Assembly: GCA_963618065.1 (NCBI GenBank)
Contig: CAVERH010000008.1
Coordinates: forward strand, 1-64,000
DNA length: 64,000 nt
Direction: 5' to 3'
Source of the DNA: Suilimivivens sp963618065
Lineage (GTDB): Bacteria > Bacillota > Clostridia > Lachnospirales > Lachnospiraceae
Shown: piece after piece, positions 16,148-24,767 of the stretch
How positions within the stretch are numbered: the first letter of the stretch is position 1
How the letters are laid out: each line of letters begins with the position of its first letter
Translations under genes and position numbers: made by a program
Notes under the pieces: model-generated
What the model was told of the DNA's origin: nothing
Databases searched by the model: none
What the model saw: the letters and a program-made list of their open reading frames with translations, nothing else

Positions 16148-16831
16148 ATGAGCAGATATGATGTAAAGCAGGAAGTGACAGACAAGTATTCCCTCCGCGG
16201 AAGAGTCTTTCACAAGCTTCGGGAGGATATCCTGAATGGAAAGTATAAGGAGAACGAGGAGTTAAAGGAGGTTGCGATCGGAGAGGAGCTTGGGGTATCG
16301 AGAACCCCTGTCCGGGAGGCTTTCAGGCAGCTGGAATTAGAGGGGCTGATTCAGATCGTCCCCAATAAAGGAGCCTATGTAACCGGTATTACCGCAAAGG
16401 ATGTCAAGGACATCTACATGATTCGTTCTTCCTTGGAGGGAATGTGCGCGCGTCTTGCAACAGAACATATTACGGAAGAACAGTTGGAGGAGCTGGAGGA
16501 AAATGTCTATCTGGCAAGCTTCCATGCCTCTAAGGGACATATGGAGCAGATGGCAGAATTGGATAATCGTTTCCATCATATCTTGTATGCCTCCTGTGAT
16601 TCCAAGATGCTGGAAAATCTGTTACAGGATTTTCACCAGTATGTGATCCGGATTCGAAGGAAAACCCTGTCTACCAAGGAAAGAAGCATGGCTTCCAACG
16701 AAGAGCACCGTCTGATTATGGAAGCGATCAAGACCAAGAAGCCGGATGAGGCAGAAAAGTATGCCACGCAGCATATGATTAATGCTTTTGACAATATTGT
16801 GAAGAACGGATTATACGAGAATTTTCAGTAA
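16148..16831 (+). CDS. GntR-family regulator, FadR/FCD type
   Basis: 227 residues. The N-terminal winged helix has YSLRGRVFHKLREDILNGKY and LGVSRTPVREAFRQLELEGL, which is the GntR signature. Residues about 95-215 form an all-helical FCD effector domain (DIYMIRSSLEGMCARLA, ELDNRFHHILY, EHRLIMEAI, ATQHMINAF) with candidate metal-binding Asp/His residues. Such regulators sense small carboxylates. It sits between the citrate synthase-like gene and icd, and the operon promoter carries a GntR-like palindrome at 14532-14543, so I infer local control by a tricarboxylic acid or related metabolite. Confidence 0.9.
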   Translation: MSRYDVKQEVTDKYSLRGRVFHKLREDILNGKYKENEELKEVAIGEELGVSRTPVREAFRQLELEGLIQIVPNKGAYVTGITAKDVKDIYMIRSSLEGMCARLATEHITEEQLEELEENVYLASFHASKGHMEQMAELDNRFHHILYASCDSKMLENLLQDFHQYVIRIRRKTLSTKERSMASNEEHRLIMEAIKTKKPDEAEKYATQHMINAFDNIVKNGLYENFQ

Positions 16832-16884
16832 CGATTCTAAATCGTTATCAGGATGAATCAAACAAAACCGGAAAGGAAAATTTC

Positions 16885-18105
16885 ATGGACAAGATTAAAA
16901 TGACCACGCCCTTAGTCGAGATGGACGGGGATGAAATGACACGAATTTTATGGCAGATGATTAAGGAGGAGCTTCTTCTTCCCTTTATTGATCTGAAGAC
17001 CGAGTATTATGACCTTGGACTGGAACATCGTAACGAAACCAACGATCAGGTGACCGTAGACAGTGCGGAAGCAACGAAGAAATACGGAGTTGCCGTAAAG
17101 TGTGCAACCATTACACCCAATGCCGCCAGAATGACCGAATATCATCTGAAGGAAATGTGGAAGAGCCCGAACGGCACGATCCGTTCGATCTTAGACGGAA
17201 CCGTATTCCGTGCCCCGATTCTGGTGAAGGGAATCGTTCCTTATGTAAAGAACTGGACAAAGCCGATCACCATTGCAAGACATGCCTACGGGGATGTGTA
17301 TAAAAATGTAGAAATCAAGGTTCCCGGCAAAGGAAAGGCAGAGCTTGTCTATACGGCAGAGGATGGCACGGAAATTCGTGAAACGATCCATAACTTTGAA
17401 GGACCGGGCGTGATTCAGGGAATCCATAACACGGATAAGTCCATCAGCAGCTTTGCAAGAGCCTGCTTCAATTATGCGATTGATACGAAACAGGATCTCT
17501 GGTTTGCCACCAAGGATACAATCTCCAAGAAATACGATCATGATTTCAAGGATATTTTCCAGGAGATTTATGATACAGAATACAAGAGCAAATTCGAAGA
17601 ACTTGGAATTGAGTATTTCTATACCCTGATTGATGATGCGGTAGCAAGAGTCATCCGTTCGGAAGGAGGCTTTATCTGGGCCTGCAAGAACTATGACGGC
17701 GATGTAATGTCCGATATGGTGGCAACCGCCTATGGCGATCTGTCCATGATGACCTCGGTACTTGTTTCTCCGAGCGGCGTGTATGAGTATGAGGCAGCGC
17801 ATGGTACGGTACAGCGTCATTACTACAAGCATTTAAAGGGCGAAGAGACTTCAACGAACTCCATCGCAACCATTTTTGCATGGTCCGGTGCACTGCGTAA
17901 GCGTGGAGAACTGGATGGAAACAGGGAACTGATGGAATTTGCAGACAAACTGGAGAAGGCCTGCATTAAGACCGTGGAAGACGGCAAAATGACAAAGAGC
18001 CTTTCCCTGATCTCCACCTGTGAGCATCCAGTGATCTTAAACAGTCTCGAGTTCATTAAGGCAATCCGTGAGACGTTGGAGGAATTGTGGAAACGCGTTA
18101 AATAA
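16885..18105 (+). CDS. icd: NADP-dependent isocitrate dehydrogenase
   Basis: 406 residues, the eukaryote-like (type II) isocitrate dehydrogenase that decarboxylates isocitrate to 2-oxoglutarate. Visible features: MDGDEMTRILW near the start, TITPNAARMTEYHLKEMWKS with substrate-phosphate contacts, and AAHGTVQRHYYKHLKGEETS, where Arg-His after HGTV marks NADP rather than NAD use. ATG 16885 is preceded by GGAAAGG. Third gene of the operon with the citrate synthase-like enzyme and GntR; a strong terminator follows. It probably serves glutamate synthesis and NADPH supply. Confidence 0.95.
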   Translation: MDKIKMTTPLVEMDGDEMTRILWQMIKEELLLPFIDLKTEYYDLGLEHRNETNDQVTVDSAEATKKYGVAVKCATITPNAARMTEYHLKEMWKSPNGTIRSILDGTVFRAPILVKGIVPYVKNWTKPITIARHAYGDVYKNVEIKVPGKGKAELVYTAEDGTEIRETIHNFEGPGVIQGIHNTDKSISSFARACFNYAIDTKQDLWFATKDTISKKYDHDFKDIFQEIYDTEYKSKFEELGIEYFYTLIDDAVARVIRSEGGFIWACKNYDGDVMSDMVATAYGDLSMMTSVLVSPSGVYEYEAAHGTVQRHYYKHLKGEETSTNSIATIFAWSGALRKRGELDGNRELMEFADKLEKACIKTVEDGKMTKSLSLISTCEHPVILNSLEFIKAIRETLEELWKRVK

Positions 18106-18135
18106 TTGGGCTGGTCGAAAGACCCGGGTCCACCA

Positions 18136-18163
18136 AATGACGGGTAAGACACCCGTCATTTTT
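18136..18163 (+). terminator. Terminator after icd
   Basis: AATGACGGGT (18136-18145) pairs with ACCCGTCATT around AAGAC and is followed by T's. It closes the synthase-GntR-icd operon. Confidence 0.85.
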
Positions 18164-18201
18164 ATATGGAGAAAGAATGAAAATCTGTTAGTGGCAGTAC
18201 A

Positions 18202-18230
18202 TTGACAAGGTTTTAACAGTGTACTAAAAT
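18202..18230 (+). promoter_or_regulatory. rex promoter
   Basis: TTGACA (18202-18207), a 17-bp spacer and TAAAAT (18225-18230). The start point would lie near 18237, which excludes the ATG at 18236 as the rex start. The spacer contains TTTTAACA, only a half match to a Rex operator. Confidence 0.65.
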
Positions 18231-18271
18231 TAATCATGAGAAAACATCAATTCATCAGGGAGGGAACTCCA

Positions 18272-18916
18272 TTGGATAATAAAGAAATTTCACAGGCGGT
18301 GATCGGCCGTCTGCCCAGGTATTTCCGTTATCTGGGAGAGTTGAAGGACGATGGAATCGAACGGATTTCATCACAGGAACTGAGTGCAATTATGAAGGTG
18401 ACGGCGTCTCAGATTCGGCAGGATTTTAATAATTTCGGAGGATTTGGACAGCAGGGATATGGTTACAAGGTAGAGTACCTGTACGAAGAGATCGGCAAGA
18501 TCTTAGGACTTCATAAGACACACAATCTGATTATTATCGGAGCCGGAAACTTAGGTCAGGCGCTTGCCAATTATATGAATTTTGAGCGGAGAGGCTTTCT
18601 CTTCCGTGGAATCTTTGACAACAATCCGGCACTGTTCGGGAAGAAGATCCGGGACCTTGAGGTACGGCCTATGGAGGAGTTGGAAACCTTTGTCAAAGAA
18701 AATGAAATTGATATTGCTGTTTTAACCATTCCGAAGGCCAGTGCGTTGGAGGTTGCAGAGCGGCTTGCCGGACAGGACATTAAGGGAATCTGGAACTTTG
18801 CCCACATAGACCTTAATCTTCCTAAGGAGATCCAGGTGGAGAATGTACATCTGTCGGATTCCTTAATGAAGCTTACCTATAATATTAACCGCTACGAAAC
18901 CGAAAAAGAGGAATAG
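18272..18916 (+). CDS. rex: Redox-sensing transcriptional repressor Rex
   Basis: 214 residues from TTG 18272: GGGAGGG lies seven bases upstream, the promoter starts transcription after the upstream ATG 18236, and known Rex proteins begin near this point (DNKEISQAVIGRLPRYFRYL). The winged helix includes ISSQELSAIMKVTASQIRQD and FGGFGQQGYGY. The Rossmann domain has IIIGAGNLGQALANY for NADH. Rex senses the NADH/NAD ratio and represses fermentation genes at low NADH. It heads a rightward group with a coiled-coil protein and nnr; the latter repairs hydrated NAD(P)H, a sensible partner. Confidence 0.95.
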   Translation: MDNKEISQAVIGRLPRYFRYLGELKDDGIERISSQELSAIMKVTASQIRQDFNNFGGFGQQGYGYKVEYLYEEIGKILGLHKTHNLIIIGAGNLGQALANYMNFERRGFLFRGIFDNNPALFGKKIRDLEVRPMEELETFVKENEIDIAVLTIPKASALEVAERLAGQDIKGIWNFAHIDLNLPKEIQVENVHLSDSLMKLTYNINRYETEKEE

Positions 18917-18972
18917 AGACTACCGGGACGAGATACGGGGAAACGTAACGAATAAATGAGGATGGTGATGGT

Positions 18973-19620
18973 ATGTCGAGAAAGGATGAAATCTATTCTC
19001 CTGCATTAAAAGAAAAGAAAATACCAATACTGACTCTGGATAATAAATGGCATCGGCTGTTTACGCAGACGAATCCGAATAAGACGATCCTGCGCCTGGA
19101 AGAAGAACTCAATGATCTTCTGAAAAAGCAGGGAAAAGCGACAACAGAGAGTAAGGACATCAAGCGTCTTAAGAAAAAGCTGATGCAGGAAATTGTAGAA
19201 AATGCCGAAGGTACTGCCGAGGGTAATAATCAAAAGGCGTTGAAGAAGCTGGAAGATAACAAGCGTCTCATTAATGAATGCAATGAGCGGCTTGCCATGT
19301 ATGAGGATCAGCTTATTGAACTTCCGGGAGAGATCGACCGGGTGAACCGGGAGCTGATGCTGCAGACCATGGATAGTTGTTATGATACCTTAAAGGCGAA
19401 TGAAGCAGAGATTGAAGAGACGGCCAAATGGGTAGCGGCGATCCGGGTTGAATTAAAGAAACGGCTCATCCGTAAGCAGGAAATGGAACTGATGAATCAG
19501 GAATTGTATTCCTATATGCACGATATTTTTGGTGCCGAGGTGATCGAGATCTTTGATATGAAATATGAAAAAGAAAATCCGGATCATGCTGTACCGAAGG
19601 AAACGGAAAAGAAGGAATAA
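18973..19620 (+). CDS. Coiled-coil protein of unknown function
   Basis: 215 residues, no signal or membrane segment. Most of the length (about residues 35-180) is strongly charged helical heptad sequence (LRLEEELNDLLKKQGK, KRLKKKLMQEIVENAEG, INECNERLAMYEDQLIELPG). ATG 18973 has GAGGATGGTGATGG upstream. It lies 56 bp after rex and 100 bp before nnr, probably cotranscribed. I do not recognise a family; a conserved hypothetical protein of Lachnospiraceae is likely. Confidence 0.85.
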   Translation: MSRKDEIYSPALKEKKIPILTLDNKWHRLFTQTNPNKTILRLEEELNDLLKKQGKATTESKDIKRLKKKLMQEIVENAEGTAEGNNQKALKKLEDNKRLINECNERLAMYEDQLIELPGEIDRVNRELMLQTMDSCYDTLKANEAEIEETAKWVAAIRVELKKRLIRKQEMELMNQELYSYMHDIFGAEVIEIFDMKYEKENPDHAVPKETEKKE

Positions 19621-19720
19621 TCCTGGGGAACAGAAAACAAATAAGACAGAAATCATACAGGCAGTGGCAGAAAAAACCGCTGCCTGCCTTATATCCGAGG
19701 AAGAAAGCAGAGGTGTCGGG

Positions 19721-21250
19721 ATGAAAGAGGTACTAACTGCATCAGAAATGAAAGCATGTGATCACGGAACAATCGAACAGGCCGGGATTCCGTCCATGGT
19801 ATTAATGGAACGTGCCGCACTGGCGGCTGCAGAGGTAATTATAAAACGGTATCCGGACCGGAACCGGGTACTAATTGTGGCAGGCAAAGGAAATAACGGC
19901 GGGGATGGACTGGCAATCGGACGTCTTCTTGCCAAAGCTGGCCGGCAGGTGACCTTTTTTCAGATGCAGGGGAATTATTCAGAAGAAGCCGGGAAGCAGA
20001 GAAAGATCCTGCAGCATTTAGGGTTTTCCATCTGTGACACATGGCCGGACGGAGAATATGATATCATTATAGATGCCCTGCTTGGAATCGGTATTACCGG
20101 AGAAGTACGGGAGGATGCCCGTGTGATAATTCGTAAGATAAATGAATATAGATGTAGTTTCCAAGGGAAAACTTCTTTTCATAGAGAAGCAGCAGGCACA
20201 GAACGCCTGAATGGAATTGCTCCGGTGATCTGTGCCGTGGATCTTCCAAGCGGCATTGACACGGATACGGGAGCAGTATGTGGGGAAGCCGTGAAAGCAG
20301 ATCTGACCGTGACCTTTCAGTATCTGAAAAAGGCACATCTCCTGTATCCCGGAAAAGAGTATTGCGGAAAGGTTTATCTGCGTGATGTGGGAATCGAAAA
20401 TTACGGCATCTGTGGGGAAACTTCGTTTACTTATGAGAAGGAAGAAGCAAAGAATCTGTTACCGCAAAGAAAAACATCGGGACATAAGGGAACCTTCGGG
20501 AAAGTTCTGTTATATGCCGGAAGCCGGGAAATAAGCGGAGCAGCACTTCTTTGTGCAAGGGCGGTTCTCTGCTCCGGAGCAGGCATGCTGAAGGTACTGA
20601 CCGAAGAAACGAACCATGCGTTACTGCGCACCGTACTTCCGGAAGCCATGCTTGCAACGGATCCTGTGAAGGATGTGGAATGGGCCGATGTACTGGTGGC
20701 CGGTCCCGGAATCGGAACCTCAAAAGAGGCGAAGCAAACTCTTACGAGTCTGCTTCGTGCGTCACATCTTCCCACGGTTCTGGATGCGGATGCACTGAAT
20801 CTGCTTGCGCACGATCCGGCGCTTATGGAGCTTGTGAAGGAAAAAGCGTTGAGCCAGCCGGTTATTCTGACCCCGCACCCGGGAGAGCTTTTACGGCTGT
20901 CAGGACTTACCATGACGGATTATCAGCAGGGACGTGAGAGGGCAATACGCGCTTTTCAGGAACAGTGCCAATGTATTCTGGTTTCCAAGGATGCCTGTAC
21001 CATGGTTACCGATGGAGAAGCCCTGTATCTGAATTCCACCGGTAATGACGGAATGGCAACGGCGGGAAGCGGAGATGTACTGACCGGGGTAATCGGAAGT
21101 CTGCTGGCACAGGGACTTCCGGCTTTGGAAGCAGCCTCAAAGGGCGTTTTCCTTCACGGCCTTGCGGGAGATGAAGCAGCATTAAAGAAAGGAAAGCACG
21201 GAATGATTGCTTCCGATCTCATTGAAAATCTGTGGACATATCTTGAATAA
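19721..21250 (+). CDS. nnr: Bifunctional NAD(P)H-hydrate epimerase/dehydratase
   Basis: 509 residues from ATG 19721, after AGAGGTG. The N-terminal YjeF domain (about residues 1-215) epimerises damaged NAD(P)HX: AGKGNNGGDGLAIGRLLAK, DALLGIGITG and AVDLPSGIDTDTG are visible. The C-terminal ribokinase-like domain (about 240-505) dehydrates NAD(P)HX with ADP: KGTFGKVLLYAGS, AGPGIGTSKEA, LTPHPGE and the signature GNDGMATAGSGDVLTGVIG. A short insert of about 15 residues (INEYRCSFQGKTSFHREAAG) sits in the first domain. Cytoplasmic metabolite repair. Confidence 0.95.
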   Translation: MKEVLTASEMKACDHGTIEQAGIPSMVLMERAALAAAEVIIKRYPDRNRVLIVAGKGNNGGDGLAIGRLLAKAGRQVTFFQMQGNYSEEAGKQRKILQHLGFSICDTWPDGEYDIIIDALLGIGITGEVREDARVIIRKINEYRCSFQGKTSFHREAAGTERLNGIAPVICAVDLPSGIDTDTGAVCGEAVKADLTVTFQYLKKAHLLYPGKEYCGKVYLRDVGIENYGICGETSFTYEKEEAKNLLPQRKTSGHKGTFGKVLLYAGSREISGAALLCARAVLCSGAGMLKVLTEETNHALLRTVLPEAMLATDPVKDVEWADVLVAGPGIGTSKEAKQTLTSLLRASHLPTVLDADALNLLAHDPALMELVKEKALSQPVILTPHPGELLRLSGLTMTDYQQGRERAIRAFQEQCQCILVSKDACTMVTDGEALYLNSTGNDGMATAGSGDVLTGVIGSLLAQGLPALEAASKGVFLHGLAGDEAALKKGKHGMIASDLIENLWTYLE

Positions 21251-21328
21251 ATTCAAAGTATACCTTTCGGACAATCCGGCTATACTTACTACTGAAAAAG
21301 GAAACCAGTTTGGAACGAAGGGGTTATT

Positions 21329-21670
21329 ATGAGACGTGGAGATGTATATTATTGCGATTTAAGACCGGTGGTTGGCTCGGAACAGGGAGGAATCCGTCCC
21401 GTACTGATTGTACAGAATGATGTGGGCAATAAACACAGTCCGACCATTATTGTTGCAGCCATCACTTCAAAACAGAATAAAGCAAAGCTCCCGACGCATA
21501 TCGAGCTGAGTGCAAAACGGTATGATATGGAGCGTGATTCGGTGATTTTGTTAGAACAGTTACGGACTGTTGATAAGAAACGGTTGAAGGACCGTGTGTG
21601 TCATCTGGATGAAGAAATGATGCGTCAGGTAAACAAAGGACTGATGATCAGCCTGGAGCTGTGTACATAA
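21329..21670 (+). CDS. mazF: MazF/NdoA-type mRNA interferase
   Basis: 113 residues with the complete MazF/PemK fold sequence: MRRGDVYYCDLRPVVGSEQG, RPVLIVQNDVGN, IIVAAITSKQNKAKLPTHIE and VILLEQLRTVDKKRL. It cuts single-stranded mRNA at short motifs. In many Firmicutes the antitoxin MazE/EndoAI is encoded directly upstream after alr, but here nnr precedes it and no antitoxin-sized gene is visible nearby. An imperfect stem pairing AAGTATA (21256-21262) with TATACTT (21281-21287) lies in the upstream gap. The antitoxin may be encoded elsewhere. Confidence 0.93.
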   Translation: MRRGDVYYCDLRPVVGSEQGGIRPVLIVQNDVGNKHSPTIIVAAITSKQNKAKLPTHIELSAKRYDMERDSVILLEQLRTVDKKRLKDRVCHLDEEMMRQVNKGLMISLELCT

Positions 21671-21681
21671 GTGCAGTCTGC

Positions 21682-21710
21682 TTGACGATACAAAGAGGAA
21701 ATGTTATAGT
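21682..21710 (+). promoter_or_regulatory. Promoter of the CBS-domain gene
   Basis: TTGACG (21682-21687), a 17-bp spacer and TATAGT (21705-21710), ending 39 bp before ATG 21750. Confidence 0.6.
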
Positions 21711-21749
21711 TTAGTTTGATGTTTTATACGATACAAAGGAGATGAAAAA

Positions 21750-22643
21750 ATGGAAGATGATGCATCTTCGGCAAATTCCGTAAAGAATTTCTGGCATCAC
21801 CTGAAAAAGCTGGGCAATGACAATTCAGATCATGTAACCGAGGAAATTATTTCCATGGTCAACGAAGGTCATGAGCAGGGGGTGTTTCAGGCAACAGAAG
21901 CAGAAATGATTACGAACATTTTTGAGTTCGGAGATAAAGAGGCAAAGGATATCATGACGAACCGTAAGAACATTCTTGCCATCGATCAGGATACCTTGTT
22001 GGAGGATGCCATAACCCAGATGCTGGATGCGGGCAAAAGCCGCTTCCCGGTTTATCATGAAAATATTGATGAGATCGTCGGGATTCTGCATTTCCGTGAT
22101 GCCATTGTGGCAGACCGTAAGGAAGAAAATGCCGTCAGGAGCGTTGGAAGCATTGAAGGACTTCTTCGTGAAGCCATGGTAATTCCGGAGACCAAGAATA
22201 TTGCCGATCTGTTTCGGATGATGCAGAAGACCAAAACCCAGATGGTGATTGTCGTGGATGAATACGGACAGACCAAGGGTGTTCTTGCCATGGAAGATAT
22301 TCTGGAAGAAATCGTCGGCAGCATTCAGGATGAGTACGACGAGGATGAGCAGTATATCGAAGAAACCGGCAATAAAGACGAATATATTATTGATGGAATC
22401 ACTCCGCTTAAGGAACTGGAGGAGCGGTTCCATATTTCCTTCCATGAGGAGGAGTTTGAAACATTAAATGGCTTTATGATCTCTAAGATGGATAAGATCC
22501 CGGAGGAAAACGAAGACTTTTCCGTAGACGTGGATGGTTACAATTTCAAAATTCTGTCTGTAGAGCATAAGATGATAAAGAGTGTTCTTGTTACGAAGAA
22601 GAAGCAGGAACCACAGCAAAATGTCACCATAAAAAACGAATAG
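21750..22643 (+). CDS. CorC/HlyC-type CBS-domain protein without DUF21
   Basis: 297 residues. After a short N-terminus (EEIISMVNEGHEQGVFQATE, the usual linker of this family) come two CBS domains (about residues 70-195, KDIMTNRKNILAID, GILHFRD, QMVIVVDEYGQTKGVLAMED) and a C-terminal CorC_HlyC domain (YIIDGITPLKELEERFHISF to the end). The transmembrane DUF21 part present in most Gram-positive homologues is absent, as in E. coli CorC. Relatives take part in Mg/Co efflux or adenylate sensing. AAAGGAGATG precedes ATG 21750. yebC follows after 20 bp. Confidence 0.88.
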   Translation: MEDDASSANSVKNFWHHLKKLGNDNSDHVTEEIISMVNEGHEQGVFQATEAEMITNIFEFGDKEAKDIMTNRKNILAIDQDTLLEDAITQMLDAGKSRFPVYHENIDEIVGILHFRDAIVADRKEENAVRSVGSIEGLLREAMVIPETKNIADLFRMMQKTKTQMVIVVDEYGQTKGVLAMEDILEEIVGSIQDEYDEDEQYIEETGNKDEYIIDGITPLKELEERFHISFHEEEFETLNGFMISKMDKIPEENEDFSVDVDGYNFKILSVEHKMIKSVLVTKKKQEPQQNVTIKNE

Positions 22644-22663
22644 ATGAAAAGAGGAGTACAGGT

Positions 22664-23392
22664 ATGTCAGGACATTCAAAATTTGCAAACATTAAGCATA
22701 AGAAGGAGAAGAACGATGCCGCAAAGGGCAAGATTTTTACCATTATCGGTAGAGAAATCGCAGTTGCCGTAAAAGAAGGCGGACCGGATCCGGCAAATAA
22801 TTCCAAGCTCGCACAGGTCATTGCAAAGGCAAAGGCCAACAATATGCCGAACGATACGATTGACCGTGGAATCAAGAAAGCAGCCGGAGATGACGGAAGC
22901 GTTAACTACAAATATGTTACATATGAAGGATACGGACCGAACGGAATCGCCATCATCGTGGATGCACTTACCGACAACCAGAACCGTACCGCAGCCAATG
23001 TGCGGAATGCATTTACCAAGGGCAACGGTAATGTAGGTACACCGGGATGCGTTTCCTTTATGTTTGATAAGAAGGGACAGATCATCATTGATAAGGAAGA
23101 ATACGACGGAGATGCAGATGAGCTGATGATGCTTGCCTTGGATGCGGGCGCAGAGGACTTCTCAGAAGAAGAGGACAGCTTTGAAATTCTTACTTCCCCG
23201 GATGATTTTGATGCCGTATTAAAGGCACTACAGGATGCCGGAATAGAAATGGTATCCTCTGAAGTAACGATGATTCCCCAGAACTATGTGGAGCTTACCG
23301 ATGAAACGGCTGTAAAGAATCTGCAGAGAACGCTGGATCTGTTGGATGAAGATGATGATGTACAGGCGGTATATCATAACTGGGATGAATAA
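22664..23392 (+). CDS. yebC: YebC/PmpR-family regulatory or translation factor
   Basis: 242 residues, full length. The start SGHSKFANIKHKKEKNDAAK and the motif AKANNMPNDTIDRGIKKAAG are the family signature, and the acidic C-terminal domain is intact. Members were described as DNA-binding regulators and more recently as factors relieving ribosome stalling at proline runs. Soluble and cytoplasmic. Probably cotranscribed with the CBS-domain gene. Confidence 0.95.
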   Translation: MSGHSKFANIKHKKEKNDAAKGKIFTIIGREIAVAVKEGGPDPANNSKLAQVIAKAKANNMPNDTIDRGIKKAAGDDGSVNYKYVTYEGYGPNGIAIIVDALTDNQNRTAANVRNAFTKGNGNVGTPGCVSFMFDKKGQIIIDKEEYDGDADELMMLALDAGAEDFSEEEDSFEILTSPDDFDAVLKALQDAGIEMVSSEVTMIPQNYVELTDETAVKNLQRTLDLLDEDDDVQAVYHNWDE

Positions 23393-23428
23393 GAGGATCT
23401 ACTTAAGATTAAAAATATGGGGGCAGAA

Positions 23429-24712
23429 ATGAACAGGGATTACGAAAAAGAAACAATCTGTGTACAGGCAGGCTGGCAGCCGAAGAATGGAGAACCGAGA
23501 ATTCTTCCGATTTATCAAAGTACCACTTTTAAATATGAAACGTCTGAACAAATGGGAAAGCTGTTTGATCTGGAAGAATCCGGATACTTTTATTCCAGAC
23601 TTCAGAATCCGACAAATGATTATGTTGCAGAGAAGATCTGTGAATTGGAAGGCGGCGTGGCAGCCATGCTTACTTCCTCCGGTCAGGCAGCCAACTACTA
23701 TGCGGTATTCAATATCTGCGAAGCAGGGGATCATGTGGTTATGTCCTCCATGGTTTATGGGGGAACCTTCAATCTTCTTGTCGTAACTATGAAGAAGATG
23801 GGAATTGAGTGTACAGTTGTGGATCCGGACTGGCCGATCGAAGAGATCAATAAGGCATTCCGACCGAATACCAAGTGTGTTATGGCAGAATCCATTGCCA
23901 ATCCGGCGCTGGTTGTGTTGGATTTTGAAAAGTTTGCGAAAGCTGCGCATGACCATGATGTGCCGCTCATCGTAGACAATACCTTTGCAACACCAATTAA
24001 CTGCAACCCATTTCAGTTTGGTGTAGATATTGTGACCCATTCCACGACCAAGTATATGGATGGGCATGCAATGACAATTGGTGGGGCAATTGTGGATTCC
24101 GGTAACTTTGATTTCTCCAGATATCCGGAGAAATTCCCGGGACTTTGTAAGCCGGATGATTCTTACCATGGAGTAACTTATGTGGAAAAGTTCGGAAAAG
24201 CAGCCTACATAACAAAGGCAACGGTACAGTTAATGCGTGACCTTGGATCGGTGCAGTCACCGCATGATGCTTTCCTGTTGAATATCGGTCTGGAAACCCT
24301 GCCGCTTCGCATGGAACGTCATTGCTATAATGCACAGAAGGTAGCTGAATTCTTAGAAAGCCATGAAAAGGTAGCCTGGGTGAATTATCCCGGACTTAAA
24401 TCCAACAAGTATTATGAGCTTGCGAAAAAATATATGCCAAATGGAACCTGTGGGGTTGTTTCTTTTGGGTTAAAAGGTGGAAGAGCAGCCGCAGAAGAAA
24501 TGATGGCACACCTGAAGCTGGCGGCCATTGTGACCCATGTGGCAGATGCAAGAACTTGTGTCCTGCATCCGGCGAGTCATACGCATCGCCAGATGACGGA
24601 TGAGCAGTTGAAGGAAGCCGGAGTAGCGCCGGATCTGATTCGTTTTTCCGTTGGAATTGAGAATGTAAAGGATATCATTGCGGATCTTGAATATGCGTTA
24701 AGCTGTGTTTAA
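23429..24712 (+). CDS. metY: O-acetylhomoserine sulfhydrylase-like PLP enzyme
   Basis: 427 residues from ATG 23429, which has GGGGGC upstream; the in-frame ATG 23417 has no ribosome site. It belongs to the Cys/Met metabolism PLP family: YSRLQNPTNDYVAEKICELE, LTSSGQAANYY, IVDNTFATP, and THSTTKYMDGH with the PLP lysine. The GYYFYSR-like tyrosine and the length of about 430 fit O-acetylhomoserine aminocarboxypropyltransferase, making homocysteine from sulfide; methionine gamma-lyase is an alternative. No SAM riboswitch or S-box-like leader is visible upstream. Confidence 0.85.
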   Translation: MNRDYEKETICVQAGWQPKNGEPRILPIYQSTTFKYETSEQMGKLFDLEESGYFYSRLQNPTNDYVAEKICELEGGVAAMLTSSGQAANYYAVFNICEAGDHVVMSSMVYGGTFNLLVVTMKKMGIECTVVDPDWPIEEINKAFRPNTKCVMAESIANPALVVLDFEKFAKAAHDHDVPLIVDNTFATPINCNPFQFGVDIVTHSTTKYMDGHAMTIGGAIVDSGNFDFSRYPEKFPGLCKPDDSYHGVTYVEKFGKAAYITKATVQLMRDLGSVQSPHDAFLLNIGLETLPLRMERHCYNAQKVAEFLESHEKVAWVNYPGLKSNKYYELAKKYMPNGTCGVVSFGLKGGRAAAEEMMAHLKLAAIVTHVADARTCVLHPASHTHRQMTDEQLKEAGVAPDLIRFSVGIENVKDIIADLEYALSCV

Positions 24713-24767
24713 CTTTAAAATTCCATTGTGGTAATATGGCATGCCAAAAGGCATGTGGGGGGATAAT

